64,000 bases of DNA, from positions 65,486 to 129,485 of the forward strand of contig NZ_JBNNUK010000012.1 in assembly GCF_050279675.1 (NCBI RefSeq), read 5' to 3'. Source of the DNA: Viridibacillus sp050279675. Its GTDB lineage: Bacteria; Bacillota; Bacilli; Bacillales_A; Planococcaceae. A model generated the notes under the pieces. The model saw only the letters and a program-made list of their open reading frames with translations, was not told where the DNA came from and did not search any database. The translations under genes were made by a program, and so were the position numbers. Positions 9,154 through 17,450 of the stretch are shown piece after piece (within the stretch, counting starts at the first letter, position 1; every line of letters starts with the position of its first letter).

Positions 9154-9333
9154 TTATGCACGAACAAATATTCCTTTAGATTGTTTTTCAAGATTACTTA
9201 GGCGGTGTTGAACTGTTGCAATGTCATTCATATGTTTTTGAATTCCGGTGTGACGTTCCACAGACATTTGTGCTTGTAGTAACTGATCGATTAATTCAAG
9301 TTGAGTAAGTAAATGAGATATTCTTTGCATCAT
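9154..9333 (-). CDS. Small 59-residue coiled-coil-like protein, divergent from recU
   Basis: A 59-codon frame starts at ATG 9331-9333 directly behind an excellent GGAGGCGATT ribosome site. The translation begins MMQRISHLLTQLELIDQLLQ and ends KQSKGIFVRA. Leu and Ile residues at heptad-like spacing over about residues 5-25 and 38-50 suggest a short helical hairpin or coiled coil. The gene lies in the yppE-recU gap, where B. subtilis also carries very small ypp genes, so an ypp-type counterpart is possible but was not recognised. Function unknown. Confidence 0.7.
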   Translation of the reverse strand: MMQRISHLLTQLELIDQLLQAQMSVERHTGIQKHMNDIATVQHRLSNLEKQSKGIFVRA

Positions 9334-9440
9334 AATCGCCTCCTAGCGTTATGATTTCCTTATAAATTGAAATAATCCTTTCCACAAGACAAAACAAGTG
9401 CGAGTTCGATATAAATAGAAAAAATCTCTGTCATTTCTGC

Positions 9441-9446
9441 TATAAT
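9441..9446 (+). promoter_or_regulatory. Extended -10 promoter element before recU
   Basis: TGCTATAATTT gives a perfect -10 hexamer with the TG extension, 48 bases before the recU ATG. No good -35 box was seen, as is usual for extended -10 promoters. Confidence 0.5.
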
Positions 9447-9493
9447 TTTTGTTCATAAAAATATGTTATTATTATTGTTAACGAGGTGGTCAA

Positions 9494-10096
9494 ATGGCAA
9501 TTCGCTATCCAAACGGAAAAAAGTATACTCCACCAACTTCTGAAGTAAAAAAAAGGAGAATAAAGGATTATTCCTATAGCAATCGGGGCAAAACTTTAGA
9601 AGATGAAATTGATGAAGCAAATGATTTTTATTTACAAAGACAAATAGCAGTCATCCATAAGAAACCTGTTCCGGTACAAATCGTCAAAGTAGAGTATCCC
9701 TCAAGAAGTGCGGCTGTTATACGGGAAGCATATTTTAGAACACCTTCTACTACGGACTACAATGGTATATATGAAGGTTACCATATCGACTTTGACGCCA
9801 AGGAAACGGAAAGTAAAACATCTTTCCCTTTAAAAAACGTTCATCCGCATCAGGTTGAACATATGACAGTTGTTGCAAAGCAGCGAGGTATTTGTTTTCT
9901 ATTAATACGTTTCTCTTCCATGGAACGTTATTTTGTAGTACCTTTAGAAATGCTGCAAAATGCTTGGACTAGAATGCTTACAGGTGGTCGCAAATCAATT
10001 TCTTTAGTAGAATTTGAGGAACAAGCAATTGAAGTAACACCAACTTATAGTCCACGTATCGATTATTTACAAGCAGTAAGTAAGATGCTGCCATAA
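9494..10096 (+). CDS. recU: Holliday junction resolvase RecU
   Basis: RecU cleaves Holliday junctions in Gram-positive recombination and chromosome segregation. The 200-residue protein has the usual length and the family blocks: N-terminal RYPNGKKY, GKTLEDEIDEANDFY with the conserved Glu, and the nuclease core GIYEGYHIDFDAKETESKTSFPLKNVHPHQ containing the acidic and Lys metal-site residues. The ribosome site GAGGTGG precedes ATG. It is followed 35 bases later by ponA on the same strand, the conserved recU-ponA pair of Bacillales. Confidence 0.97.
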   Translation: MAIRYPNGKKYTPPTSEVKKRRIKDYSYSNRGKTLEDEIDEANDFYLQRQIAVIHKKPVPVQIVKVEYPSRSAAVIREAYFRTPSTTDYNGIYEGYHIDFDAKETESKTSFPLKNVHPHQVEHMTVVAKQRGICFLLIRFSSMERYFVVPLEMLQNAWTRMLTGGRKSISLVEFEEQAIEVTPTYSPRIDYLQAVSKMLP

Positions 10097-10131
10097 ATTA
10101 TGAATGTTTGTTAGAAAGTGAGGAGAATTTA

Positions 10132-12747
10132 ATGGGGCAAGAAATTAATTCTCGAGGACAAAGAAGAAAAATGCGCGATCAAGAAAAAAAGCAAAAAAAA
10201 CCAATGAAAGTTTGGCTTAAACGTCTTTTAATAGCAATAGTATCCGTAGGTATTGTTCTATTTATTGCAGGCGCTACCCTATTTGCATATTATGCAGCTA
10301 CCGCACCTGACTTAGATGAAGAGTTACTAAAGGATCCTGTATCATCTAAATTCTATGATTCTGACGGAAAAGTATTTTATACGATGGGCTTAGAAAAGCG
10401 AGAACATGTAGCTTATGAAGACATCCCTGAAGATATGAAAGATGCTATATTGGCGACGGAAGATGTTCGCTTCTTTAGTCACAACGGAATTGACTTTTAT
10501 CGCCTTGGAGGTGCTATTCTAGCCAATTTAACACAAGGCTTTGGTGCACAAGGTGCTAGTACATTAACACAGCAAGTTATTAAAAACACATTTTTACAAA
10601 ATGAAAAAACACTTAAGCGTAAAGCACAAGAAGCTTATTTAGCTATCCAATTAGAGCGTGAGTACTCTAAAGAAGAAATTTTCGAAATGTACTTTAACAA
10701 AGTATTAATGTCCGGTCGTATTTATGGATATGGTACTGCATCAAAATACTTCTATGGGAAAGAGTTAAAAGATCTAAAACTAGAAGAAATGGCTCTTCTA
10801 GCAGGTATGTCACAGCTACCTAACGCGTATAATCCGTTCAAATATCCTGAAAATGCCGAAAAACGTCGTAATACCGTTTTAGGTTTAATGTATCAACACA
10901 AAAAGATAACAAAAGAGCAAATGGAAGAAGCAAAAAGTGTCGATGTTGAAGTTGGACTATTACCTGAAAACAAACGTAAAACAGTATCAACGTCAAAATA
11001 TGATGCGTATATCGATATAGTCTTAAAAGAGCTTGCTGAAAATGGGGATGGGAAGTCATTAGAAGAAGGGATTAATGTCTATACAACATTAGATTCTTCA
11101 GCTCAAAAAATTGTTGAATCTACTATGAATTCAGATATATTCCCTACAAAAGAGATTCAATCAGGGATGGCAGTAATTGATACTGAAACTGGTGCAATTG
11201 TAGCTGTCGGAGGTGGCCGTAATTATGGACCTGAACGCGGTTTAAACTATGCTGAGGCTATTAAAAACCAACCCGGTTCGACTATGAAACCACTAATGGA
11301 CTACGGTCCTGCAATCGAAAATTTAAAATATTCGACAGGACAAACCATAACGGATGAAAAAATGTTCTATACTGGTACTTCTAAACAAATTAATAACTTT
11401 GATAAATTATATAAAGGGGATATGACTCTTCGCGAAGCCCTTTATACTTCTCGTAACGTACCTGCTGTAAAACTTTTCAAAGAAGTGGGACCAGATAAAG
11501 CGAAGAAATTTGTCAATAATTTAGGTATTGAAGCAGACGAAATTTATGAATCTGATGCCATCGGTGGTGGTAAAATCAGCTTATCTCCAATAGAAATGGC
11601 AGGAGCATATGCTGCATTCGGGAATAACGGTATTTACACTTCACCACATTCAATTAAGAAAATTGTCTATCGAGATGGGAAAACAGCAAAATCATATACT
11701 CCAGATCCTACACCTGCTATGAATGATTACACTGCATATATGGTTACTGATATGCTACGTGATGTAGTTGGTCCAAAATACGGTGCATCTGGAACTACAG
11801 CAGCTATTCCAGGCTTAGATATTGCCGGTAAAACAGGTACAACAAACTATGGTGCAGATGAGTTCCAAAAATATAATCTACCTGAATCGGCTGTTCCAGA
11901 TTCTTGGTTCGCAGGATATTCAAGTAAGTATTCTATTTCTGTATGGAGTGGCTATAAAAACCGTAAAGATCCAATTACTACAACTGATGAACGATTATTG
12001 TCACAAAGATTATTTAAAACAGTAATGAGCCAAATTTCAGCGAATACAACAACACCAAACTTTAAAAAACCAAATTCAGTTGTAGAAGCTAAAATTGTGA
12101 AAGGTTCAAATCCGTTACAATTAGCAAGTTCAAGTACACCAGCAGATAGAACGTCCACCGAATTATTCGTTAAAGGAACAGTTCCTACAAATACTGCTCC
12201 TGTAGAAGAAGTTGAGAAGTTAGAAGCACCTACTAACTTAAAAGCAACATTCGACGAAGAAGCCAATGCAATTAACTTAACTTGGGCACATAAAGAACCT
12301 AAAGATAAGAGTGTTACCTTCGAAGTTTCAGTGTCGGTAGATGGTGGTGGTGAACAAAAACTAACTCAAACGAGTGATAAGGCGTACACATATAGCACGC
12401 CTCAAGATGGTAAAACATATGTCTTCTCAGTAATAGCAATTGCAGATAATGAGAAGAGTGAGGCTGTTTCGACATCGATTCAAATTCAGGCGGCACCTCC
12501 TGAAGAGGAAGTAACACCTCCTGAAGAAAATGAACAACCAGAAGTGCCTGAAGTACCTGTTGTACCAGAGGAACCTAATGAAGGTGATAATGGTACTAAC
12601 AATCCTGATAACGGTACACCACCTGTAGATAATACTGAAGGAATAAAACCTGATGAAGATGAAGAAGAAGTCGATACCAGTGGCACAAATGATGACCCTA
12701 GTAATGATAATAAACAAGCTACAAACAGTAACGATCAATATCAATAA
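10132..12747 (+). CDS. ponA: Class A penicillin-binding protein 1A/1B
   Basis: This bifunctional cell-wall synthase has 871 residues: a basic cytoplasmic tail, one membrane anchor (about 33-57, LLIAIVSVGIVLFIAGATLFAYY), a glycosyltransferase family 51 domain (EDVRFFSHNGID, GASTLTQQVIKN), and a transpeptidase domain with SxxK (GSTMKP), SRN and KTGTT motifs. A fibronectin type III-like domain follows (about 695-785), then an acidic Pro/Glu/Asn/Asp-rich tail of about 90 residues. The ATG at 10132 has a strong GTGAGGAGA site; the TTG at 10108 lies before it and is rejected. It forms an operon with recU. B. subtilis PBP1 is delivered by GpsB, also encoded here. Confidence 0.97.
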   Translation: MGQEINSRGQRRKMRDQEKKQKKPMKVWLKRLLIAIVSVGIVLFIAGATLFAYYAATAPDLDEELLKDPVSSKFYDSDGKVFYTMGLEKREHVAYEDIPEDMKDAILATEDVRFFSHNGIDFYRLGGAILANLTQGFGAQGASTLTQQVIKNTFLQNEKTLKRKAQEAYLAIQLEREYSKEEIFEMYFNKVLMSGRIYGYGTASKYFYGKELKDLKLEEMALLAGMSQLPNAYNPFKYPENAEKRRNTVLGLMYQHKKITKEQMEEAKSVDVEVGLLPENKRKTVSTSKYDAYIDIVLKELAENGDGKSLEEGINVYTTLDSSAQKIVESTMNSDIFPTKEIQSGMAVIDTETGAIVAVGGGRNYGPERGLNYAEAIKNQPGSTMKPLMDYGPAIENLKYSTGQTITDEKMFYTGTSKQINNFDKLYKGDMTLREALYTSRNVPAVKLFKEVGPDKAKKFVNNLGIEADEIYESDAIGGGKISLSPIEMAGAYAAFGNNGIYTSPHSIKKIVYRDGKTAKSYTPDPTPAMNDYTAYMVTDMLRDVVGPKYGASGTTAAIPGLDIAGKTGTTNYGADEFQKYNLPESAVPDSWFAGYSSKYSISVWSGYKNRKDPITTTDERLLSQRLFKTVMSQISANTTTPNFKKPNSVVEAKIVKGSNPLQLASSSTPADRTSTELFVKGTVPTNTAPVEEVEKLEAPTNLKATFDEEANAINLTWAHKEPKDKSVTFEVSVSVDGGGEQKLTQTSDKAYTYSTPQDGKTYVFSVIAIADNEKSEAVSTSIQIQAAPPEEEVTPPEENEQPEVPEVPVVPEEPNEGDNGTNNPDNGTPPVDNTEGIKPDEDEEEVDTSGTNDDPSNDNKQATNSNDQYQ

Positions 12748-12752
12748 TATGA

Positions 12753-12797
12753 AAAGAGCAGCAATCTCCATTGGAGATTGCTGCTCTTTCTTTTATA
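12753..12797 (+). terminator. Terminator of ponA, probably bidirectional
   Basis: A perfect 17-bp stem (12753-12769 with 12773-12789) and ATT loop is followed by a T-rich tract. The same hairpin can end the converging minus-strand ypoC transcript. Confidence 0.93.
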
Positions 12798-12809
12798 TAA
12801 ATTTAACTG

Positions 12810-13163
12810 TCAATCCTTTTTAAGACGTAGACGAGCCATTCTCTTTTTCGTTTCAATAAACAATTCATCTAGTTGACGATAACATGCATACTGACCTGGT
12901 CTTCGTTTAATGAATTGCAAACGTTCAGCACCATTTATCGGCAAAGCTTCATATTCATCGGATAGTTGAATACTCTCTAATGTAACATTAGAGGCTTTTA
13001 TGATAAACGTTTCATACAAACCGATTCCTTTTTGCATTATATCTTTTGCTTTGCCATCACGGGCAGCATGTGAACTATGGATTTCCTCTCGTAATATCTC
13101 CCAGTTAGCTAGCCATTGGTCAACTTGTTCTTTAGAAATAGCCTCTTTTCGGCATACTATCAT
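12810..13163 (-). CDS. ypoC: YpoC family protein
   Basis: The 117-residue protein is found next to nth and dnaD across Bacillales. It is predicted helical, with WLANWEILREEIHSSHAARDG and a C-terminal basic segment RRPGQYACYRQLDELFIETKKR. Its start overlaps the nth stop by four bases (ATGA), so translation is coupled. No enzymatic motif is visible and the family has no established function. Identification rests on locus and overall resemblance. Confidence 0.8.
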   Translation of the reverse strand: MIVCRKEAISKEQVDQWLANWEILREEIHSSHAARDGKAKDIMQKGIGLYETFIIKASNVTLESIQLSDEYEALPINGAERLQFIKRRPGQYACYRQLDELFIETKKRMARLRLKKD

Positions 13164-13819
13164 CGCTTAACAAGACCTTTCTTATCGCGTTTTTGCCCTT
13201 CTCTACAGACGTCAAAAAGTGGGCATACCTGGCATTGAGGATTCTGTGATTTACAGTGATAACGTCCAAAGAAAATTAACTGATGATGTGTTTTCGACCA
13301 TTTTTCAATTGGGGTTTTTTTCATCACGGTTTCTTCAACTTGCAATACCGAATCTTTCCAACGACATAAACCTAATCGTTTTGCAACTCTTTCGACATGG
13401 GTATCTACCGCAAGTGCCGGGACGTCAAATGCGACAGACAAAACAACGTTCGCTGTTTTTCGCCCTACGCCCGGTAATGTAACAAGCATTTCCCTATTGG
13501 CAGGGATTTCACCATTAAATTCTGTTAATAGAATATGGCACATCATTTGAATATTTTTAGCCTTACTACGAAATAATCCAATAGAACGAATATCTTGCTC
13601 TAACTCTTCTAAAGGTACCGCTAAATAATCTTCTGGCGTTTTGTATTTTTGAAACAACTTTGCTGTAACTTTATTAACTAACACATCTGTGCATTGCGCA
13701 GATAGTAATGTGGCTATCGTTAATTCGAAAGGATTATCATGTACTAGCTCACAATGAGCATCCGGAAACATCTTTTCCATTTCCTCTAAGCAATAATCCC
13801 ATTGTTTCTTCGTTAGCAT
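13160..13819 (-). CDS. nth: Endonuclease III (DNA glycosylase/AP lyase)
   Basis: Nth removes oxidised pyrimidines and nicks abasic sites in base excision repair. The 219-residue protein has the helix-hairpin-helix LPGVGRKTANVVLS with the catalytic Lys, the catalytic Asp in AVDTHVERVAKRLG, and the C-terminal 4Fe-4S cluster cysteines in CKSQNPQCQVCPLFDVC. GGGGG precedes ATG at good spacing. It lies between dnaD and ypoC in the usual order. Confidence 0.97.
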   Translation of the reverse strand: MLTKKQWDYCLEEMEKMFPDAHCELVHDNPFELTIATLLSAQCTDVLVNKVTAKLFQKYKTPEDYLAVPLEELEQDIRSIGLFRSKAKNIQMMCHILLTEFNGEIPANREMLVTLPGVGRKTANVVLSVAFDVPALAVDTHVERVAKRLGLCRWKDSVLQVEETVMKKTPIEKWSKTHHQLIFFGRYHCKSQNPQCQVCPLFDVCREGQKRDKKGLVKR

Positions 13820-13828
13820 GTGTACCCC

Positions 13829-14551
13829 CTATTCGCGTTCTTCTAACCAATTGTAGAATGGCACTTTTTTTGTTTGTTGTGGTTCAACCTGGGGTGGTTG
13901 TGGTCGTGTTGGTAAAGTATTTTGCCGGAAATTTTGCGCTAGTTTTTCGGCATCTTGAGGTGTTTTGACATTTTTCTTTTTCCATTCGAATAAAATCCGG
14001 TCAACATAACGTAAGCTTAGTTTTTGTGACAAAACAGCTTCAATTAATGCTTTGCGAATCACTTCTGGAGAATGACCATCTTGATCTAGCCACATTGAGA
14101 TTGTTTCAGATTCCATTGGTGATAGAAATCGTCCAAACTCTTGCTCAAATAAGTTGAACAGCTCGCCTTCTTTTAACTTCGAGCTCACCTCTACCTTTTT
14201 AACTGTTTTTTCCGTTATACAGTCGACTAGACGCACCCATAATGGCTGTAAATTAAAGGTTTCAAATAATACTCCAAGCTCGTCCACTTTTTGTAAAATT
14301 TCTATAAAACCTTTTTGCATTAGTCTTTGTAAACTCGAGGCTATTTCATCCTCAGTTAAATGCATTCTATTCGCTATATCTGTTGGTGTAGGAAATTTAT
14401 TCCCGTCTTCATGAAATGCAGTCAAATGCATAATAAGCATGGCATCTAAATCTTGGATGCCTAACTCCTTATAAAACTTAAAAAAAAGCTGAGAAATAGT
14501 AACATTTCCCTGCTCTATCCAAATTCGGAGTCGATCAGCTTCGTTCGTCAT
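13829..14551 (-). CDS. dnaD: Primosomal DNA remodelling protein DnaD
   Basis: DnaD loads early in Bacillus replication initiation and restart with DnaB, DnaI and PriA. The 240-residue protein has an N-terminal winged helix (about 1-100, FPTPTDIANRMHLTEDEIASSLQRLMQKGF) and the C-terminal DnaB/DnaD domain (about 130-200) with the YxxxIL.W pattern as YVDRILFEWKKKNV. The tail ends PFYNWLEERE. AAGGGGAG precedes ATG. The nth ATG follows nine bases after its stop. Confidence 0.96.
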   Translation of the reverse strand: MTNEADRLRIWIEQGNVTISQLFFKFYKELGIQDLDAMLIMHLTAFHEDGNKFPTPTDIANRMHLTEDEIASSLQRLMQKGFIEILQKVDELGVLFETFNLQPLWVRLVDCITEKTVKKVEVSSKLKEGELFNLFEQEFGRFLSPMESETISMWLDQDGHSPEVIRKALIEAVLSQKLSLRYVDRILFEWKKKNVKTPQDAEKLAQNFRQNTLPTRPQPPQVEPQQTKKVPFYNWLEERE

Positions 14552-14580
14552 TATCGAACTCCCCTTTTTTGTCTGAAAAT

Positions 14581-14620
14581 TAACAAGAAGAATCGCAATA
14601 AATTGCGGTTCTTCTTGTTA
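14581..14620 (-). terminator. Strong hairpin ending the asnS/structured-RNA transcript
   Basis: Arms 14581-14599 and 14602-14620 pair over 19 bp with one mismatch and a two-base loop. On the minus strand it is followed by TTAATTTTC, a modest U tract. It lies between the structured RNA and dnaD, so it is the 3' boundary of the asnS unit. Confidence 0.8.
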
Positions 14621-14639
14621 GGTGTTATTAATTGTTTTC

Positions 14640-14868
14640 ATTGCTTGTCCAGGTAAAACTAACCACCTGGGCATACAAGAACATGGTTCAAACAACCATT
14701 GAGACCGGATGCCCGGTACTTAGGTTGCCTACCTTTTTACTATAATCACATATCCAACTTCAGTGGCCTGCCCTTCGAGGTCACTTCAGCCTCTCAGTCA
14801 AAGGCAAAGAACGTCTTTGATTCGAGCCTTCCAGTGCTTATTAGGGCTAAACGGGCCACATCAGCATT
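14640..14868 (-). ncRNA. Structured RNA resembling HEARO / IscB-type omega-RNA, stand-alone
   Basis: Between the asnS stop and the terminator lies about 225 nt without coding potential but full of complementary helices (minus strand, 5' to 3'). A long-range GTGGCC (14854-14859) pairs GGCCAC (14763-14768) and encloses CAAAGA/TCTTTG (14805-14810 with 14814-14819), GCCT/AGGC (14789-14792 with 14802-14805) and an AAGGC/GCCTT alternative. An AGTG-CCT/AGG-CACT hairpin (14762-14785) competes with the closing helix. Downstream are AGGT/ACCT (14722-14734), ACCGG-GCAT-CCGGT (14704-14717), ATGGTT/AACCAT (14683-14699) and CTTGT-ATGC-CCAGGT/ACCTGG-ACAAG (14644-14679). The primary sequence and architecture fit my memory of HEARO RNA, the omega-RNA of IscB nucleases, whose guide is at the 5' end. 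Here that would be the asnS tail. No IscB-like gene is nearby. Structured RNA is secure; the family name is a judgement. Confidence 0.65.
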
Positions 14869-14871
14869 TAA

Positions 14872-16167
14872 TCAAGGATATAGTCTATTTAGTAAACGTG
14901 GGAATGGGATTGATTCACGTACGTGTTCTGCCCCAGTGATCCACGCTACTGTTCTTTCTAAGCCAAGACCGAAACCTGAATGTGGTACTGATCCTTGTTC
15001 ACGAAGGTCTAAGTACCAAGCATATGCACTTTCATCTAAGTCATGTTCTTTTAAACGCTGTTTCATTAACTCAAAGTCATGGACACGTTCAGAGCCACCG
15101 ATGATTTCACCGTAGCCTTCTGGTGCGATTAAATCCGCACATAATACGACGTCATCACGGTCTGGATGTGGTTGCATATAGAACGGTTTAATCCCTACTG
15201 GGTAGCATGTGATAAAGACTGGTTTATCATAATGCTCAGCAATTGCTGTTTCGTGAGGGGCACCAAAATCTTCTCCCCACTCGATATCATCGAATCCTTT
15301 TTCATGTAAAAGCTTGATGGCATCATCATAAGAAATTCGTGGGAATGGTGCTTGAATATGTTCTAATTTAGATGTATCGCGACCTAAACGTTCTAGTTCG
15401 ATTTTACAGTTTTTAAGAACTGATTGTACGATGTAAGAAACATATTGTTCTTGTACTTCTAAGCTTTCGTCATGTTCAACAAAAGCCATTTCCGGCTCAA
15501 TCATCCAGAACTCGATTAAGTGACGACGAGTTTTTGATTTCTCTGCACGGAATGTTGGACCAAATGAGAATACTTTTCCTAATGCCATTGCAGCTGCTTC
15601 CATATACAATTGGCCGGATTGAGAAAGGTACGCATCTTGATCGAAATATTTTGTATGGAACAATTCTGATGTTCCTTCAGGAGCTGAGCCCGTTAAAATC
15701 GGTGGGTCTACTTTTGTAAAGCCATTATCGTTGAAGAATTCGTATGTTGCACGGATGATTTCATTACGAACTTTCATAATCGCGTGTTGTTTACGAGAAC
15801 GTAACCATAAGTGACGGTTGTCCATTAGGAACTCAATACCGTGTTCTTTAGGTGTGATTGGGTAATTATTTGCTTCAGAAATCACCTGGATTTCTTTTAC
15901 TTGTAGCTCATATCCAAACGCCGAGCGTTCGTCTTTTGTTACTTCACCAACTACATAAAGAGATGATTCTTGATGTAAGCCTTTAGCAGTTACAAATACT
16001 TCTTCAGGTACTTCAGCTTTTACTACTACGCCTTGGACAAATCCTGAACCATCACGTAATTGTAAAAATGCAATCTTACCGCTTGAACGTTTATTTGCAA
16101 GCCAAACACCTAATTTAACTGTTTCGCCAACGTAATTTGACATGTCTTGAATTCGAATTTTCTTCAT
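14872..16167 (-). CDS. asnS: Asparaginyl-tRNA synthetase
   Basis: AsnRS charges tRNA-Asn. The 431-residue class IIb enzyme has an N-terminal OB-fold anticodon domain (about 1-105) and a catalytic domain with motif 2 (FGPTFRAEKSKTRRHLIEFWMIEPE) and motif 3 (GFGLGLERTVAWITG). The ATG at 16165-16167 has an ideal AGGAGGTCTAT site; the longer frame to 16191 does not. No T-box leader was seen upstream. The stop codon abuts the structured RNA at 14640-14868. Confidence 0.97.
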   Translation of the reverse strand: MKKIRIQDMSNYVGETVKLGVWLANKRSSGKIAFLQLRDGSGFVQGVVVKAEVPEEVFVTAKGLHQESSLYVVGEVTKDERSAFGYELQVKEIQVISEANNYPITPKEHGIEFLMDNRHLWLRSRKQHAIMKVRNEIIRATYEFFNDNGFTKVDPPILTGSAPEGTSELFHTKYFDQDAYLSQSGQLYMEAAAMALGKVFSFGPTFRAEKSKTRRHLIEFWMIEPEMAFVEHDESLEVQEQYVSYIVQSVLKNCKIELERLGRDTSKLEHIQAPFPRISYDDAIKLLHEKGFDDIEWGEDFGAPHETAIAEHYDKPVFITCYPVGIKPFYMQPHPDRDDVVLCADLIAPEGYGEIIGGSERVHDFELMKQRLKEHDLDESAYAWYLDLREQGSVPHSGFGLGLERTVAWITGAEHVRESIPFPRLLNRLYP

Positions 16168-16195
16168 ATAGACCTCCTGCAATTTAAACAAGTTG

Positions 16196-16224
16196 GCAGA
16201 CTACCTATACATAGACAGTCTGCT
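16196..16224 (-). repeat. Hairpin in the aspB-asnS gap without U tract
   Basis: GCAGACT and AGTCTGC, seven bases each, flank an imperfect inner stem (TAT/ATA) in the 71-base gap. No U run follows, so it may be a processing or mRNA-stabilising hairpin and not a terminator. Confidence 0.45.
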
Positions 16225-16238
16225 TAATTGTTAGAGTA

Positions 16239-17432
16239 TTAATCTTGCCATTTAGATTTCACAAATTTCTCCATGCGCGAAACAGCTTCTTCTAATGCTT
16301 CTAAAGAAGTTGCATACGAAAGACGAACTGTTTTTTCAGCGCCAAAGCCAGAACCAGGAATTACAGCAACATTTGCTTCTTCTAATAAAGCTTTAGCAAA
16401 TGCATCAACAGATTCATAACCTGTTTTAGCTGCCGCTTCTGATACATCTGGTAGTAAGTAGAATGCGCCTTCTGGTTTCAACACGTGGAAGCCAGGGATT
16501 GCATTTATTTTTGGATAAATTTCTGTTAAACGTGATTCAAATGCTTGACGCATTTCTTCTACTGCATCTTGTGGACCATTGTAAGCTTCAATAGTTGCAT
16601 ATTGTGCTGTAGTTGTTGCATTAGAAGTTGAATGACTAGCTAAGTCAGTCATTGCTTTAATGATTTCAGCATTACCTGCTGCATATCCAATACGCCATCC
16701 TGTCATAGAGTGAGATTTCGCTACACCGTTAATAACCATTGTACGTGATTTCACACTATCTGAAAGTTGTGCGATTGAGAAATGTTTAACTCCATTATAT
16801 ACAAGTTTTTCATAAATTTCGTCTGACACGATTAAAATGTCTGCTTCTTCACAAACTGCAGCAATTTCTGCTAATTCTTCTTTTGTATAAACCATACCAG
16901 TAGGGTTACTTGGTGAGTTTAAAATAAGTGCACGTGTTTTATCAGTAATAGCACCGCGAAGTTGTTCAGCTGTTACTTTGTATTGTTGTTCTGATGTAGC
17001 TTCTAAATGTACTGGTACACCGCCAGCTAACTTCACTTGTTCTGGATAACTTACCCAATATGGAATTGGGATAATTACTTCATCTCCAGGGTTTAATAAC
17101 ACTTGGAACAATGTATAAAGGACATGTTTCGCACCTACACCAACCATAACTTCGTTTGGTGCATACGTAAGATTATTGTCTCTTTCTAACTTAGCAATAA
17201 TAGCTTGTTTTAATGCTGGTAGACCGCCAGCAGGTGTATATTTCGTGAAGCCTTTCATCATTGAGTCTGCAGCTGCATCTAAGATGTTTTTTGGCGTGTT
17301 AAAATCAGGCTCACCCGCGCCTAATCCAATAACATCAATTCCTTGATCCTTCAATTCTTTTGCTTTAGCTGTAATTGCTAGAGTTGTTGAAGGTGTTAAA
17401 GTTTTTACACGGTCTGCTAAATGCTGTTTCAA
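16239..17432 (-). CDS. aspB: Aspartate aminotransferase (class I, PLP)
   Basis: AspB interconverts aspartate and oxaloacetate with glutamate/2-oxoglutarate. The 397-residue fold-type I aminotransferase has the SNPTG segment (NSPSNPTGMVY), VSDEIYEKLVY, and the PLP lysine in GVAKSHSMTGWRIGY. The initiator is TTG (17430-17432), with AAAGGGGAAG ahead; the N-terminus then aligns with the B. subtilis protein (DRVKTLTPSTTLAITAKAKEL). It lies between tseB and asnS as in B. subtilis, and probably forms a unit supplying aspartate for asparaginyl-tRNA synthesis. Confidence 0.95.
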   Translation of the reverse strand: MKQHLADRVKTLTPSTTLAITAKAKELKDQGIDVIGLGAGEPDFNTPKNILDAAADSMMKGFTKYTPAGGLPALKQAIIAKLERDNNLTYAPNEVMVGVGAKHVLYTLFQVLLNPGDEVIIPIPYWVSYPEQVKLAGGVPVHLEATSEQQYKVTAEQLRGAITDKTRALILNSPSNPTGMVYTKEELAEIAAVCEEADILIVSDEIYEKLVYNGVKHFSIAQLSDSVKSRTMVINGVAKSHSMTGWRIGYAAGNAEIIKAMTDLASHSTSNATTTAQYATIEAYNGPQDAVEEMRQAFESRLTEIYPKINAIPGFHVLKPEGAFYLLPDVSEAAAKTGYESVDAFAKALLEEANVAVIPGSGFGAEKTVRLSYATSLEALEEAVSRMEKFVKSKWQD

Positions 17433-17450
17433 GTTAATCTTCCCCTTTTT

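Noticed and set aside
12427..12771. Minus-strand frames under the ponA tail
   Set aside because: They are antisense to the low-complexity acidic tail, which opens long mirror frames by composition; no ribosome sites.
12753..12789. Long palindrome after ponA as a mobile-element end or operator
   Set aside because: Position at the convergence of ponA and ypoC and the T runs fit a bidirectional terminator.
14640..14868. T-box, tmRNA, SRP RNA, 6S RNA or group II intron as identity of the structured RNA
   Set aside because: No T-box anti-terminator sequence and wrong side of asnS; the conserved tmRNA and SRP sequences are absent; no intron domain V-like hairpin was seen.
14699..15115. 138-codon plus-strand frame over the structured RNA and asnS end
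   Set aside because: It lies antisense to asnS and the RNA helices, lacks a ribosome site, and has no family resemblance.
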